Below, piece by piece: positions 50,162 through 57,558 of a stretch of 64,000 nucleotides of DNA (positions are counted from its first letter, which is position 1; each line of letters starts with the position of its first letter). The position numbers were made by a program, and so were the translations under genes. The DNA comes from Micromonospora coxensis (GTDB lineage: Bacteria; Actinomycetota; Actinomycetes; Mycobacteriales; Micromonosporaceae), in contig NZ_LT607753.1 of NCBI RefSeq assembly GCF_900090295.1, positions 3,968,001 through 4,032,000 on the forward strand, given 5' to 3'. The notes below the pieces were generated by a model, which did not search any database, had not been told where the DNA came from, and worked only from the letters and a program-made list of their open reading frames with translations.

Positions 50162-50818
50162 TCAGTCGAGCCGCGCCACGACCTCCGGGGTGAGGGCGTC
50201 CACCGAGGCCAGCGTCACGGCGGCGAGCGCCGCCGCGTCCGGGTCCAGCGGGTACGACCCGTGCGGCACCGCGACCACCCGCATGCCGGCGGCGGCCGCG
50301 GAGCGTACCCCGTTGGAGGAGTCCTCGATCGCGACGCAGCGGGTCGGGTCGACGCCGAGCCGCTCGGCCACGGCGAGCCAGACGTCCGGTGCGGGCTTGC
50401 CCCGGGCGGTCTCCTCGGTGGAGAGGGTGACCCGGAACGCGGCGGCCAGGTCCGTCGCGGCCAGCGCCGCCGCGATCAGCCGGGTCGGCGACGAGCTGGC
50501 CAGCCCCAGCGGCCACCGCGCGGCCATCCGGCGCACGACCGCGTCCGCGCCGTCGATCAGCGGTACGCGCCGCGCGTAACGCCGGGTCATCTCCTCGACC
50601 ACCTCGGCGGCGACCTGCCCGGCGGTACGGTCGACACCCAGCTCGCCGCTGAGGTAGGCGGCCCACTCGCCGGTGCTCATCCCCATCAGCCGGCGCTGGG
50701 TGTCCGGCTGCCAGGTGCCACCGTGCGCGGCCACGTACGCCCGCCGGACCTCCTCCCAGACCGGCTCCGAGTCCACGATCACGCCGTCCAGGTCGAAGAT
50801 CACCGCGTCCACCGTCAC
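50162..50818 (-). CDS. HAD-family phosphatase (beta-phosphoglucomutase/DhlB-like)
   Basis: 218 residues. HAD motifs: FDLDGVIVDSE (nucleophile Asp and acid Asp) at residues 7-17, 'LASSSPTRLI' (motif II Ser) near 110, Lys in 'TARGKPAPDVWLAVAERLGV' (motif III) near 145 and 'CVAIEDSSNGVRSAAAAGM' (motif IV). The cap is of the helical C1 type, as in phosphoglycolate phosphatases and beta-phosphoglucomutases. GTG 50818 has CAGGAT 6 nt upstream, a weaker leaderless promoter. Substrate unknown. Confidence 0.9.
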   Translation of the reverse strand: MTVDAVIFDLDGVIVDSEPVWEEVRRAYVAAHGGTWQPDTQRRLMGMSTGEWAAYLSGELGVDRTAGQVAAEVVEEMTRRYARRVPLIDGADAVVRRMAARWPLGLASSSPTRLIAAALAATDLAAAFRVTLSTEETARGKPAPDVWLAVAERLGVDPTRCVAIEDSSNGVRSAAAAGMRVVAVPHGSYPLDPDAAALAAVTLASVDALTPEVVARLD

Positions 50819-50824
50819 CCGTCC

Positions 50825-50830
50825 ATCCTG
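50825..50830 (-). promoter_or_regulatory. -10-like element for HAD gene
   Basis: Minus-strand CAGGAT (matches only the conserved second A and sixth T), 6 nt before GTG 50818. Confidence 0.35.
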
Positions 50831-50934
50831 CCCGACGCCGGCCGCCGTCCCCGCCCCGCCGCGCGTCCCGCCGTGGCCGTATCGGGGGCGTGAACCTGGT
50901 GATGACCGCGACCGGCCCGGCGTGGTACCCGGTG

Positions 50935-51798
50935 TCAGGAGCGCAGGGCGGGCAGCCCGATCGGGCTGTCCTCCGGGATGACGGTGTGGCAGGCGCGGGC
51001 CATCGGTTCGAGCAGCTCCCGCAGGCGCTCGACGCGCTCCGCGCCGAGGGTCACCCAGGGGCGGGCGGCGGCACGGTCGGTGGCGTCCTCGATCGCCCGG
51101 AAGTCGGCCCGGCCGACGTCGGTCGGCTCGCCGTCGGCGTCGAGCCAGCCCCGCTCGGCCAGCCGACCCCGGGCCGCCTGCCACTGCTCCTCCGACCAGC
51201 CCCGGCCGAGCAGGTTCTGCAGGGGCATGTCCACCGCGACCCGCCAGGCCAGCGTCTCGACCGGATCGAGACCGGCGGCGACCAGCGCGGCGATGTGCCC
51301 GTCACCGCGGGACTCGCGCAGCGTGGTGGCGGCCTGCCAGAGCCGGGCCAGCGGGTACTCGCCGCGGGGCAGGGCGGCGTTGACCGCGCCGAGCACCCGG
51401 CCGGCGGTGTCCAGGCCGCCGGCCGCCTCCTCCAGCAGGTCGGCCGCCTCGACCAGGTGCGACTCGGGCAGCTCGTAGGTCAGCTCGGCCAGCGCCTGCA
51501 CGGCGCCGGTGAGCCGGGCCCGCAGCGCCTCCTGCGGGGTGGCCAGCTTCCAGACGGCGGGCAGCGCCCGGGACACCATGTGCGGGGCGAAGGTGAAGAA
51601 CGCCGCGATCACCGGGGCGGCGTCGGTGGGCCCGAGCGGGGCGGCCCGGCCGGCGAAGTATCCCCGCCAGTAGCCGCGCAACCCGACCGCCTCGTACGCG
51701 GCGCGGGCCCGGGGATGGAAGTAGGTGACCGCGTGCAGGGGTTCGACGTGCGTCCACATCAGCCGGGCCGTCCGCCCGGGATCGTTGAGCACCGGCAC
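50935..51798 (-). CDS. SCO6745/SalK-type helical protein
   Basis: 287 residues, mostly helical. 'ARLMWTHVEPLHAVTYFHPRARAAYEAVGLRGYWRGYFAGRAAPLG' in parts and 'FFTFAPHMVSRALPAVW' are typical of the SCO6745 family, whose fold resembles winged-helix/SalK proteins of unknown function. The GTG at 51798 is fixed by GGAGG at 51804-51808, five bases away; a GTG two codons earlier overlaps that site. No enzyme motif. Monocistronic. Confidence 0.8.
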   Translation of the reverse strand: MPVLNDPGRTARLMWTHVEPLHAVTYFHPRARAAYEAVGLRGYWRGYFAGRAAPLGPTDAAPVIAAFFTFAPHMVSRALPAVWKLATPQEALRARLTGAVQALAELTYELPESHLVEAADLLEEAAGGLDTAGRVLGAVNAALPRGEYPLARLWQAATTLRESRGDGHIAALVAAGLDPVETLAWRVAVDMPLQNLLGRGWSEEQWQAARGRLAERGWLDADGEPTDVGRADFRAIEDATDRAAARPWVTLGAERVERLRELLEPMARACHTVIPEDSPIGLPALRS

Positions 51799-51899
51799 GT
51801 GCACCTCCGCGTGGTGAGGGGTCACCGTGCGGCGGCGAACCGCCCACGGTGACCCCGAACCTACTGCGCGTGTACGACGGCCGGGAAGAGCAGTGTGGC

Positions 51900-52541
51900 C
51901 TACTGCACCGCGAGGACGTCGACGACGAAGCGCAGCGGGCCGGCCGGCGCGCCCGGGCGCTGCGGCTTCTCGCCGTACGCCAGGTCGGCCGGGATGTCCA
52001 GCTGCACCCGGCTGCCGACGGTCTGGCCCTGCATGCCCTGGTCCCAACCGGGGATGACGTTGCCCTGGCCGAGCACGAACGAGAACGGCTCCGAGCGCTT
52101 CCAGGACGCGTCGAACTCCTCGCCGGTCCGGTACGACACGCCGACGTAGTTCACCGTGATCTGCTGGCCGGCCTGCGCCGCCGGGCCCTTGCCGCGGATC
52201 AGCGGGGTGGCCTTCAGGCCGGTCAGGTCGCCCTCGCCCTTGCCGGCCGCCGGCTTGGTGCAGAGCGCCTGGTCGGCGCCCTCGGGCAGGGTCGGGAAGC
52301 CGCCCGGGCAGCCGGCCGGCGAGGCGGCCTGCTTCGGGGCGTCCTCGTCGCCGCCCCGGGTCACCACGAACACCCCGACGATCACGGCGATGACGACCAG
52401 TCCGGTGAGCGCGCCCAGCCACGCCTGGCGGCGCTTCTTCGCCTCGGCGGCCTTCTGCGCGGCCAACTGGGCGGCCAGCCGCCGTTGCGCCTTCGTCTCC
52501 GGGCCCTGGCCCGCCGACCGGTTCTCCGTACGCTCGCTCAC
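51900..52541 (-). CDS. FKBP-type peptidyl-prolyl cis-trans isomerase, membrane-anchored
   Basis: 213 residues. A basic, Lys/Ala-rich cytoplasmic start is followed by one membrane helix (WLGALTGLVVIAVIVGVFVV), a 55-residue spacer with two Cys (CPGG...ALCTK) and the FKBP domain (about 115-213): 'ITVNYVGVSYRTGEEFDASW', 'LGQGNVIPGWDQGMQGQTVGSRVQLDIPADLAYG'. It should catalyse prolyl isomerisation outside the membrane, helping exported proteins fold. GTG 52541 is chosen since the 38 preceding codons look intergenic. Confidence 0.9.
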   Translation of the reverse strand: MSERTENRSAGQGPETKAQRRLAAQLAAQKAAEAKKRRQAWLGALTGLVVIAVIVGVFVVTRGGDEDAPKQAASPAGCPGGFPTLPEGADQALCTKPAAGKGEGDLTGLKATPLIRGKGPAAQAGQQITVNYVGVSYRTGEEFDASWKRSEPFSFVLGQGNVIPGWDQGMQGQTVGSRVQLDIPADLAYGEKPQRPGAPAGPLRFVVDVLAVQ

Positions 52542-52716
52542 GTCCTCGACTCCCTGCTGGTGTGGGTGACCGGCCCGGCGACCCGGTGCCGTGGCCAGCG
52601 CACACGGTACCTGGATCGATGCCGTCGGTGCCCCGTCGCCCGCCCGGTCCGCCACCGGCCGTCCCCGGGCGGCCCCCGTCGTCCGGTTCGTCCCGGTGCG
52701 AAAGACCCGGCGACGG

Positions 52717-52722
52717 TAGATT
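52717..52722 (+). promoter_or_regulatory. -10 element for leaderless F420-oxidoreductase gene
   Basis: TAGATT, 7 nt before ATG 52730. Confidence 0.5.
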
Positions 52723-52729
52723 TCGGACC

Positions 52730-53122
52730 ATGGCGATCCTCACCGACGAAGACCTGGCCCTGCTCTCCGAGCCGCAGTTGGCCCACGTGGCGACCATCGA
52801 GGCCGACGGCACCCCGCACGTCACCCCGGTCTGGGTGGACACCGACGGGGAGCACATCGTGTTCAACACCGCCAAGGGGCGGCAGAAGTACGTCAACATC
52901 CAGCGCAACCCGGTGGTCGCGGTGTCCGTGGTGGACAAGGCGGACGACTTCCGGACCCTGTGGGTGAAGGGCACCGCCGAGTTCGTCACCGACGGTGCGG
53001 ACGAGCACATCGACCGGATGGCGAAGAAGTACCTCGGGCAGGACACCTACCCGTTCCGGCAGCCCGGCGAGGAGCGGGTGATCGTCCGGATCACCCCGAC
53101 CGGCAAGCTCGGCCGGGGCTGA
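52730..53122 (+). CDS. PPOX-class F420-dependent oxidoreductase
   Basis: 130 residues, one split-barrel domain. 'LAHVATIEADGTPHVTPVWVDTDGEHIVFNTAKGRQKYVNIQRNPVVAVSVVD' in parts is the hallmark of actinobacterial F420-binding PPOX proteins (Rv1155-like), with the Lys/Arg pair in 'AKGRQKYVN' for the F420 phosphate. Likely reduces an unsaturated substrate using F420H2. Leaderless ATG at 52730. A hairpin shared with ku follows. Confidence 0.9.
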   Translation: MAILTDEDLALLSEPQLAHVATIEADGTPHVTPVWVDTDGEHIVFNTAKGRQKYVNIQRNPVVAVSVVDKADDFRTLWVKGTAEFVTDGADEHIDRMAKKYLGQDTYPFRQPGEERVIVRITPTGKLGRG

Positions 53123-53130
53123 CGCCCGCG

Positions 53131-53176
53131 CCGCCTGACGGTGCCGGGGGTGGTTCGCCCCGGCGCCGTCAGGCGG
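53131..53176. terminator. Bidirectional terminator overlapping the ku stop
   Basis: A 19-bp stem with one wobble pair (53131-53149 with 53158-53176, 8-nt loop) between convergent genes; its right arm includes the last codons of ku. Confidence 0.85.
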
Positions 53177-54185
53177 TCTTGCGCGGCGCGGCCTTCTTCT
53201 CGGCGGCCTTCTTCGCCGGGGCCTTGGCCGCCTTCTTCTCCGCCGTCTTCTTGGCGGCCGTCTTCTTCGCCGGCTCCGCCTTCTTCGCGGTCTTCTTCGC
53301 CGGGGCCTTCTTCGCCGGCGCCTTCGCGGCCTTCTTCGCCGCCTTCTGCGCCGAGCGCGCCGCCGAGATCGGGGTCGGCTCGCCCGCACCGCCGGACGGC
53401 TCCTCGCCCCGGGCGGCCCGGGCCCGCTCCACCGACGCCTTCAGCGCGGCCATCAGGTCCACCGCGGCGGCCGGAGCGGCCTCTTCCTCCTCCGGCTGCA
53501 CCACCTCGCGCCCCTCGACCTTGGCGTCGATCACCTCCTGCAACGCCGCCCGGTAGTCGTCGGTGAAGGCGTCCGGCTGGAACTCGCCGGCCATCGAGTC
53601 GATCAGGGAGGAGGCCATCGCCAGCTCCGGGGGGCGGACCTTGAGGTCCTCGTCGAGGAAGCCGAAGTCCGGGGTACGCACCTCGTCCGGCCAGAGCATC
53701 GTGTTGAGCAGCAGCACGCCCTCGCGGACCCGTAGGGTGGCCAACTGCTCCCGCTGGCGCAGCGCCACCTTGACGATCGCCACCCGCTCCGAGTCGGCCA
53801 GCGCGTCGCGCAGCAGCACGTACGGCTTGGTGGCCGCGCCCTCCGGCTCCAGGAAGTACGCCTTGTTGTAGAGGATCGGGTCGACCTGCTCCGCCGGGAC
53901 GAACTCCAGCACGTCGATCGCGTGCGAGGTGGTCAGCGGCAGGTCGGCGAAGTCCTCGTCGGTCAGGATCACCATCTCGCCGCCGCCCAGGTCGTACCCC
54001 TTGGCGATGTCGTCGTAGGTGACCTCCTGGCCGCAGACCTGGCAGGTCCGCTTGTAGCGGATCCGGCCGCCGTCCTCCCGGTGCACCTGGTGGAAACGGA
54101 TGTCCTTCTCCTCGGTGGCCGAGTAGAGCTTCACCCCGATGGAGACCAGCCCGAAGGACACCGCCCCCTTCCAGATGGCGCGCAT
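53169..54185 (-). CDS. ku: Ku homodimer protein for non-homologous end joining
   Basis: 338 residues. The bacterial Ku core runs from 'MRAIWKGAVSFGLVSIGVKLYSATE' through 'FHQVHREDGGRIRYKRTCQVCGQEV', where the two Cys lie, to about residue 250. It encircles DNA ends and recruits LigD. The last 75 residues are a Lys/Ala-rich tail (KKAAKAPAKKAPAKK type), longer than in mycobacterial Ku1; such tails thread DNA and aid ligase stimulation. ATG 54185 has GGGGAGAGG upstream. Divergent from the ligase and polymerase genes, with which it forms the two-part NHEJ system. Confidence 0.95.
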   Translation of the reverse strand: MRAIWKGAVSFGLVSIGVKLYSATEEKDIRFHQVHREDGGRIRYKRTCQVCGQEVTYDDIAKGYDLGGGEMVILTDEDFADLPLTTSHAIDVLEFVPAEQVDPILYNKAYFLEPEGAATKPYVLLRDALADSERVAIVKVALRQREQLATLRVREGVLLLNTMLWPDEVRTPDFGFLDEDLKVRPPELAMASSLIDSMAGEFQPDAFTDDYRAALQEVIDAKVEGREVVQPEEEEAAPAAAVDLMAALKASVERARAARGEEPSGGAGEPTPISAARSAQKAAKKAAKAPAKKAPAKKTAKKAEPAKKTAAKKTAEKKAAKAPAKKAAEKKAAPRKTA

Positions 54186-54227
54186 GCCGTACTCCTCTCC
54201 CCGATCTGACCAGGATCGCAAACGATC

Positions 54228-54254
54228 GAAGCGCACGCACGCGCTTCCGTGCGC
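54228..54254. promoter_or_regulatory. Interlocking inverted repeats in the ku/lig divergent promoter
   Basis: GAAGCGC-N6-GCGCTTC (54228-54247) overlaps a second repeat GCGCACG with CGTGCGC (54231-54237 and 54248-54254). The two hairpins or operators exclude each other. They lie between the ku and ligase starts. Confidence 0.5.
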
Positions 54255-54257
54255 AAC

Positions 54258-54263
54258 TACAGT
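54258..54263 (+). promoter_or_regulatory. -10 element for leaderless ligase gene
   Basis: TACAGT, 6 nt before GTG 54270; decides that start over GTG 54249. Confidence 0.5.
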
Positions 54264-54269
54264 CAGGAC

Positions 54270-55211
54270 GTGCCCGGCGCGCCGCTGAAGCCGATGCTCG
54301 CGATGACCGGGCAGCTCCCGGTGGGTGACGGCTGGGCGTACGAGTTCAAGTGGGACGGGGTCCGGGCGCTCGCCGACATCACCGGCGGCCGGCAGCACCT
54401 GTACGCCCGCAGCGGCGTGGAGATCACCGTCGCGTACCCCGAGCTGATCACCCTGGCCGAGCAGGTCGACGACGCGCTGCTCGACGGCGAGGTGGTGCTC
54501 TTCAACGCCACCGGCCAGCCGTCGTTCACCGCCCTGGCGGAACGGATGCACGTGCGGGACCGGGCGAAGGCGGCCCGGCTGGCGGCCGGCGTGCCGGTCA
54601 CGTACATGATCTTCGACCTGCTCCGGCTGCGCGGCGAGGACCTCACCGGGTGGCCGTACCACCGGCGGCGGGCCGCCCTCGACGGCCTGGGCCTGGGCGC
54701 GGCCCGGTGGGCGGTGCCGCCCTCCTTCGCCGACGGCGCGGCGACCTACGAGGCGGCCGGCGAACACGGCCTGGAGGGGGTGATGGCCAAGCGCGTCGAC
54801 TCCGTCTACCGGCCCGGGGTGCGCTCGCCCGACTGGGTGAAGGTCAAGCTGGAGGTGACCGGCGACTTCGTGGTCGGCGGCTGGCGGCCCGGCGCCCGCA
54901 AGATCGGCGGGCTGCTGGTCGGGGTGCCCGGCCCGGACGGCCGGCTCACCTACCGGGGCCGGGTCGGCGGTGGCATCGGCGCGGCGATCGAACGGGAGCT
55001 GCTGCGGGAGCTGGAGCCGCTGCGCACCGGCGCGTCGCCGTTCGCCGGGGACGTGCCGCGCGAGGATGCCCGGGGCGCGATCTGGGTAACCCCTCAGGTC
55101 GTGGTGGAGGTCAAGTACGGCCAGCGCACCCCGGACGGGCGGCTGCGGTTCCCCCGGGTGCTGCGGCTACGGCCGGACAAGCCGCCGGAGGAGGTCGACG
55201 ATGCCGGGTGA
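54270..55211 (+). CDS. ATP-dependent DNA ligase (LigD ligase domain, stand-alone)
   Basis: 313 residues. The adenylated lysine is in 'YEFKWDGVRALAD' (KWDG, residues 27-30); later motifs are 'DGEVVLFN' (III), 'EGVMAKRVDSVYRPG' (IV) and 'DWVKVKL' (V). An OB-fold follows (residues 200-313). It joins DNA ends, with Ku, in non-homologous end joining. In mycobacteria ligase, polymerase and nuclease are fused in LigD; here the ligase is separate and the polymerase gene overlaps its 3' end. No nuclease domain is in the window. The start GTG 54270 is chosen by the -10 element; GTG 54249 adds 7 residues. Confidence 0.92.
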   Translation: MPGAPLKPMLAMTGQLPVGDGWAYEFKWDGVRALADITGGRQHLYARSGVEITVAYPELITLAEQVDDALLDGEVVLFNATGQPSFTALAERMHVRDRAKAARLAAGVPVTYMIFDLLRLRGEDLTGWPYHRRRAALDGLGLGAARWAVPPSFADGAATYEAAGEHGLEGVMAKRVDSVYRPGVRSPDWVKVKLEVTGDFVVGGWRPGARKIGGLLVGVPGPDGRLTYRGRVGGGIGAAIERELLRELEPLRTGASPFAGDVPREDARGAIWVTPQVVVEVKYGQRTPDGRLRFPRVLRLRPDKPPEEVDDAG

Positions 55212-56112
55212 GCGGCTGCGCGTCGAGGTCGAGGGACGCCCGCTGGAGCTGTCCAACCTGGACAAGGTGCTCTACCCGGAGGCCGGGTTCACCAAGGGCG
55301 AGGTGATCGACTACTACACCCGGATCGCCCCGGTGCTGCTGCCGCACCTGACCGACCGGGCGCTGACCCGGATCCGCTTCCCCAACGGGGTCACCGGCGG
55401 ATCGTTCTTCGAGAAGAACGCCCCGGCCGCCACCCCCGGGTGGGTACGCACCGAGACGCTGCCCGCCCCCGGCTCCAGCAAGGGCCGGGAGACCATCGAC
55501 TACGTGGTCGCCGACGACCTGCCCACCCTGGTCTGGCTGGCCAACCTCGCCGCCCTGGAGCTGCACACGCCGCAGTGGAAGGTCGGCGAGCACCCGGACA
55601 TGATGGTCGTCGACCTGGACCCGGGCGCCCCGGCCACGCTGCGGCAGTGCTGCCAGGTGGCGCTGCTGATGCGCGACCGGCTCGCGGACGACGGGATCGA
55701 GTCCTACCCGAAGACCTCCGGCAAGAAGGGCATGCAGCTCTGCTGCCCGATCGCCGGCACGCAGTCCTCCGACGACGTGTCCGCCTACGCCAAACGGATC
55801 GCGCAGGAGTTGGAGAAGGCGCACCCCAAGCTGATCGTGTCGAAGATGGCGAAGAACCTGCGGCCGGGGAAGGTCTTCATCGACTGGAGTCAGAACAACG
55901 CGGCGAAGACGACGGTCGCGCCGTACTCACTGCGCGCCCAGTCGGTGCCGTCGGTGTCGACCCCGCTGACCTGGGCCGAGGTCGAGGCCGGGGCGGCGGG
56001 CAAGCGCCCGTCGACCAAGCCGTACACCGCGACCGAGGTGCTCAGGCGGGTGGCGAAGCAGGGGGACCTGCTGGCCCCCCTGCTCGACGGCGGCCCGGAG
56101 CTGCCCGCCTGA
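55201..56112 (+). CDS. LigD-type NHEJ polymerase/primase
   Basis: 303 residues of the archaeo-eukaryotic primase family. 'ELSNLDKVLYPEAGFTKGEVIDYYTRIAPVLLPHL' opens it; the catalytic acids are in MMVVDLDPG near residue 136-144, and 'YPKTSGKKGMQL' and 'GKVFIDWSQN' follow, the last with the third acid. It fills gaps with nucleotides at broken ends before ligation. The ATG lies inside the ligase gene (11-bp overlap), indicating coupled translation. Split and reordered relative to fused LigD proteins. Confidence 0.93.
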   Translation: MPGERLRVEVEGRPLELSNLDKVLYPEAGFTKGEVIDYYTRIAPVLLPHLTDRALTRIRFPNGVTGGSFFEKNAPAATPGWVRTETLPAPGSSKGRETIDYVVADDLPTLVWLANLAALELHTPQWKVGEHPDMMVVDLDPGAPATLRQCCQVALLMRDRLADDGIESYPKTSGKKGMQLCCPIAGTQSSDDVSAYAKRIAQELEKAHPKLIVSKMAKNLRPGKVFIDWSQNNAAKTTVAPYSLRAQSVPSVSTPLTWAEVEAGAAGKRPSTKPYTATEVLRRVAKQGDLLAPLLDGGPELPA

Positions 56113-56118
56113 GGCCCG

Positions 56119-57249
56119 TCAGGCGTACGGCCAGGTGGTGTACGAGATGCGCGCGTTCAGGTTGGCCGGCACGCCGAGCCAGGCGTAGCAGTTGACCTGG
56201 ACCACCGTGTCCGCCCCGGAACGACCCCAACCCGCCAGCACGCAGTGCCCCCGGATCGGCTGGCTGTCGAAGTGCGGGGCGTGCGCGTTGACGAAGGCGG
56301 TGCCGTACGTGGCCGCGGTGTTCCGGAAGGTCATCTGGTAGCGGCCAGTGCCGAGCAGGTCACCCCGGGCCCCGCCGTAGTCGCCCAGCGTCGAGTTGTA
56401 CTTGTCACCGCTGATCACCCCGTCGCGGACGTTCTCCCCGTAGAGGGTGCCGCTGGCGAAGCGCGGGCCGGCCGAGTGGCCGAGCAGGTCCACCCGGGTG
56501 CCGTAGGTGACCGCGAACCGGGCGTCGACCGGGATGCCGGCCGCGTTGGCGCAGCGCACCTGCCAGTGGTCCGGCCAGGCGATCTGGCAGTTCACCGCGC
56601 TGGTGCCGAGCGCGGTGACGTGGGTCAACGGGAAGTACGCGGTGCCGGGCGGATCCGGGTTCGGGTTCACCCGGAACTGGTAGCGGCCCGTCTCCAGGCG
56701 CTCGTACCGGATCGCCCCGCCCGTGGAGTCGTACCCGTAGCCGGCCGGCAGGGTGCGCAGTCCGGTCGGCACCGCCTGGTCGGTGACGAACCACGCCAGC
56801 CGGCCCTGGTGGATCTGCCGGCGGTTGGTGAAGGTCGCCACGAACCGGCTGTCGACCGGCGCGCCGGTGGCGGCGAAGCAGCGCACCTGGATCAGCAGGT
56901 CGTCGCCCCCGAGGAGGGCCCGGTACCAGCCGGCGACCGTGCAGTGCACCGGCCCGCCGCCGTACGCCACCACGTGCGCGACGCCGGTGCGCGCCGGGGC
57001 CTGTTCCAGCACCACCGTGTACGCGCCGGTGCCGGTGCGCCGGATCAGCACGCCGCCGTCGGTGTTGGTGGCGGTGTATCCCCAGCTCGGTCGGTACTCG
57101 GTGGTGGTCGGGGAGTGTGCCCAGACGGTGGCGGTGACCGTCGGGTCGAGGCCGGGCAGCGGCTCGGCGCGGGCAGGTGCCGCCCCGGCCGTCACCCCGA
57201 CCAGCAAGGCGGTCAACGCGGTCACCACTCGGCGTGCTCGTGTGCGCAT
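56119..57249 (-). CDS. Secreted protein with three internal repeats, unknown function
   Basis: 376 residues. A Sec signal peptide (RRVVTALTALLVGVTAGAAPARA) is followed by three repeats of about 100-110 residues. Each contains 'GxYxV/F/M', a Cys-x-x-x-Trp segment (CTVAGW, CQIAW, CVLAGW), a Gln-Val-x-Cys pair (VQVRC, WQVRC, VQVNC) and an end like 'GxPVDARFxVTY'. The paired Cys in each repeat suggest one disulfide per domain. No named family. ATG 57249 has GGAGGG upstream. A fragment of a second copy lies 130 bp away (57387-57457). Confidence 0.75.
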   Translation of the reverse strand: MRTRARRVVTALTALLVGVTAGAAPARAEPLPGLDPTVTATVWAHSPTTTEYRPSWGYTATNTDGGVLIRRTGTGAYTVVLEQAPARTGVAHVVAYGGGPVHCTVAGWYRALLGGDDLLIQVRCFAATGAPVDSRFVATFTNRRQIHQGRLAWFVTDQAVPTGLRTLPAGYGYDSTGGAIRYERLETGRYQFRVNPNPDPPGTAYFPLTHVTALGTSAVNCQIAWPDHWQVRCANAAGIPVDARFAVTYGTRVDLLGHSAGPRFASGTLYGENVRDGVISGDKYNSTLGDYGGARGDLLGTGRYQMTFRNTAATYGTAFVNAHAPHFDSQPIRGHCVLAGWGRSGADTVVQVNCYAWLGVPANLNARISYTTWPYA

Positions 57250-57386
57250 GGCGGCGGCCCTCCGTCCGGGGACGTGTCGCGGATGGTCGGGCGGCGGCCG
57301 TCCGGCCACCGCCCGTGCCGTGAGTCTGCCAACGCCTGTCAATGCCCTCGTTCGACGACGGCCCGACGACGGCTGCCTGGCCGGCG

Positions 57387-57457
57387 TCAGGCCGCCGGCC
57401 AGGTCGTGTACGACACCCGCGCGTTGATGTTCGCCGGCACGCCCCCGTACGCGTAGC
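57387..57457 (-). pseudogene. 3' fragment of a second copy of the secreted repeat gene
   Basis: On the minus strand the last 23 codons read YAYGGVPANINARVSYTTW plus PAA and a stop. The real neighbour ends YAWLGVPANLNARISYTTW plus PYA. The DNA identity extends about 70 bp and ends at a G-rich tract. It is a remnant of a tandem paralogue whose 5' part has been lost. A longer frame can be read through the G-rich tract but is not coding-like. Confidence 0.75.
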
Positions 57458-57538
57458 GGGGTGTGGGTGAGGTGGGGGTGGGGGGAGGGGTGGCGCGTCG
57501 GGGGGTGGGGGTGGGGTGGGGGTGGCTAGGGTGGGGGC
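57458..57538 (+). other. G-rich, G-quadruplex-prone tract
   Basis: On the plus strand the tract is almost only G and T with many runs of three to six G, for example GGGTGTGGGTGAGGTGGGG. At least four G-runs with short loops satisfy the usual G-quadruplex pattern several times over. It lies 21 bp before the gene at 57559 and at the break point of the neighbouring gene fragment. Confidence 0.8.
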
Positions 57539-57558
57539 AGCCTGTTGAGGAGTCCGCG

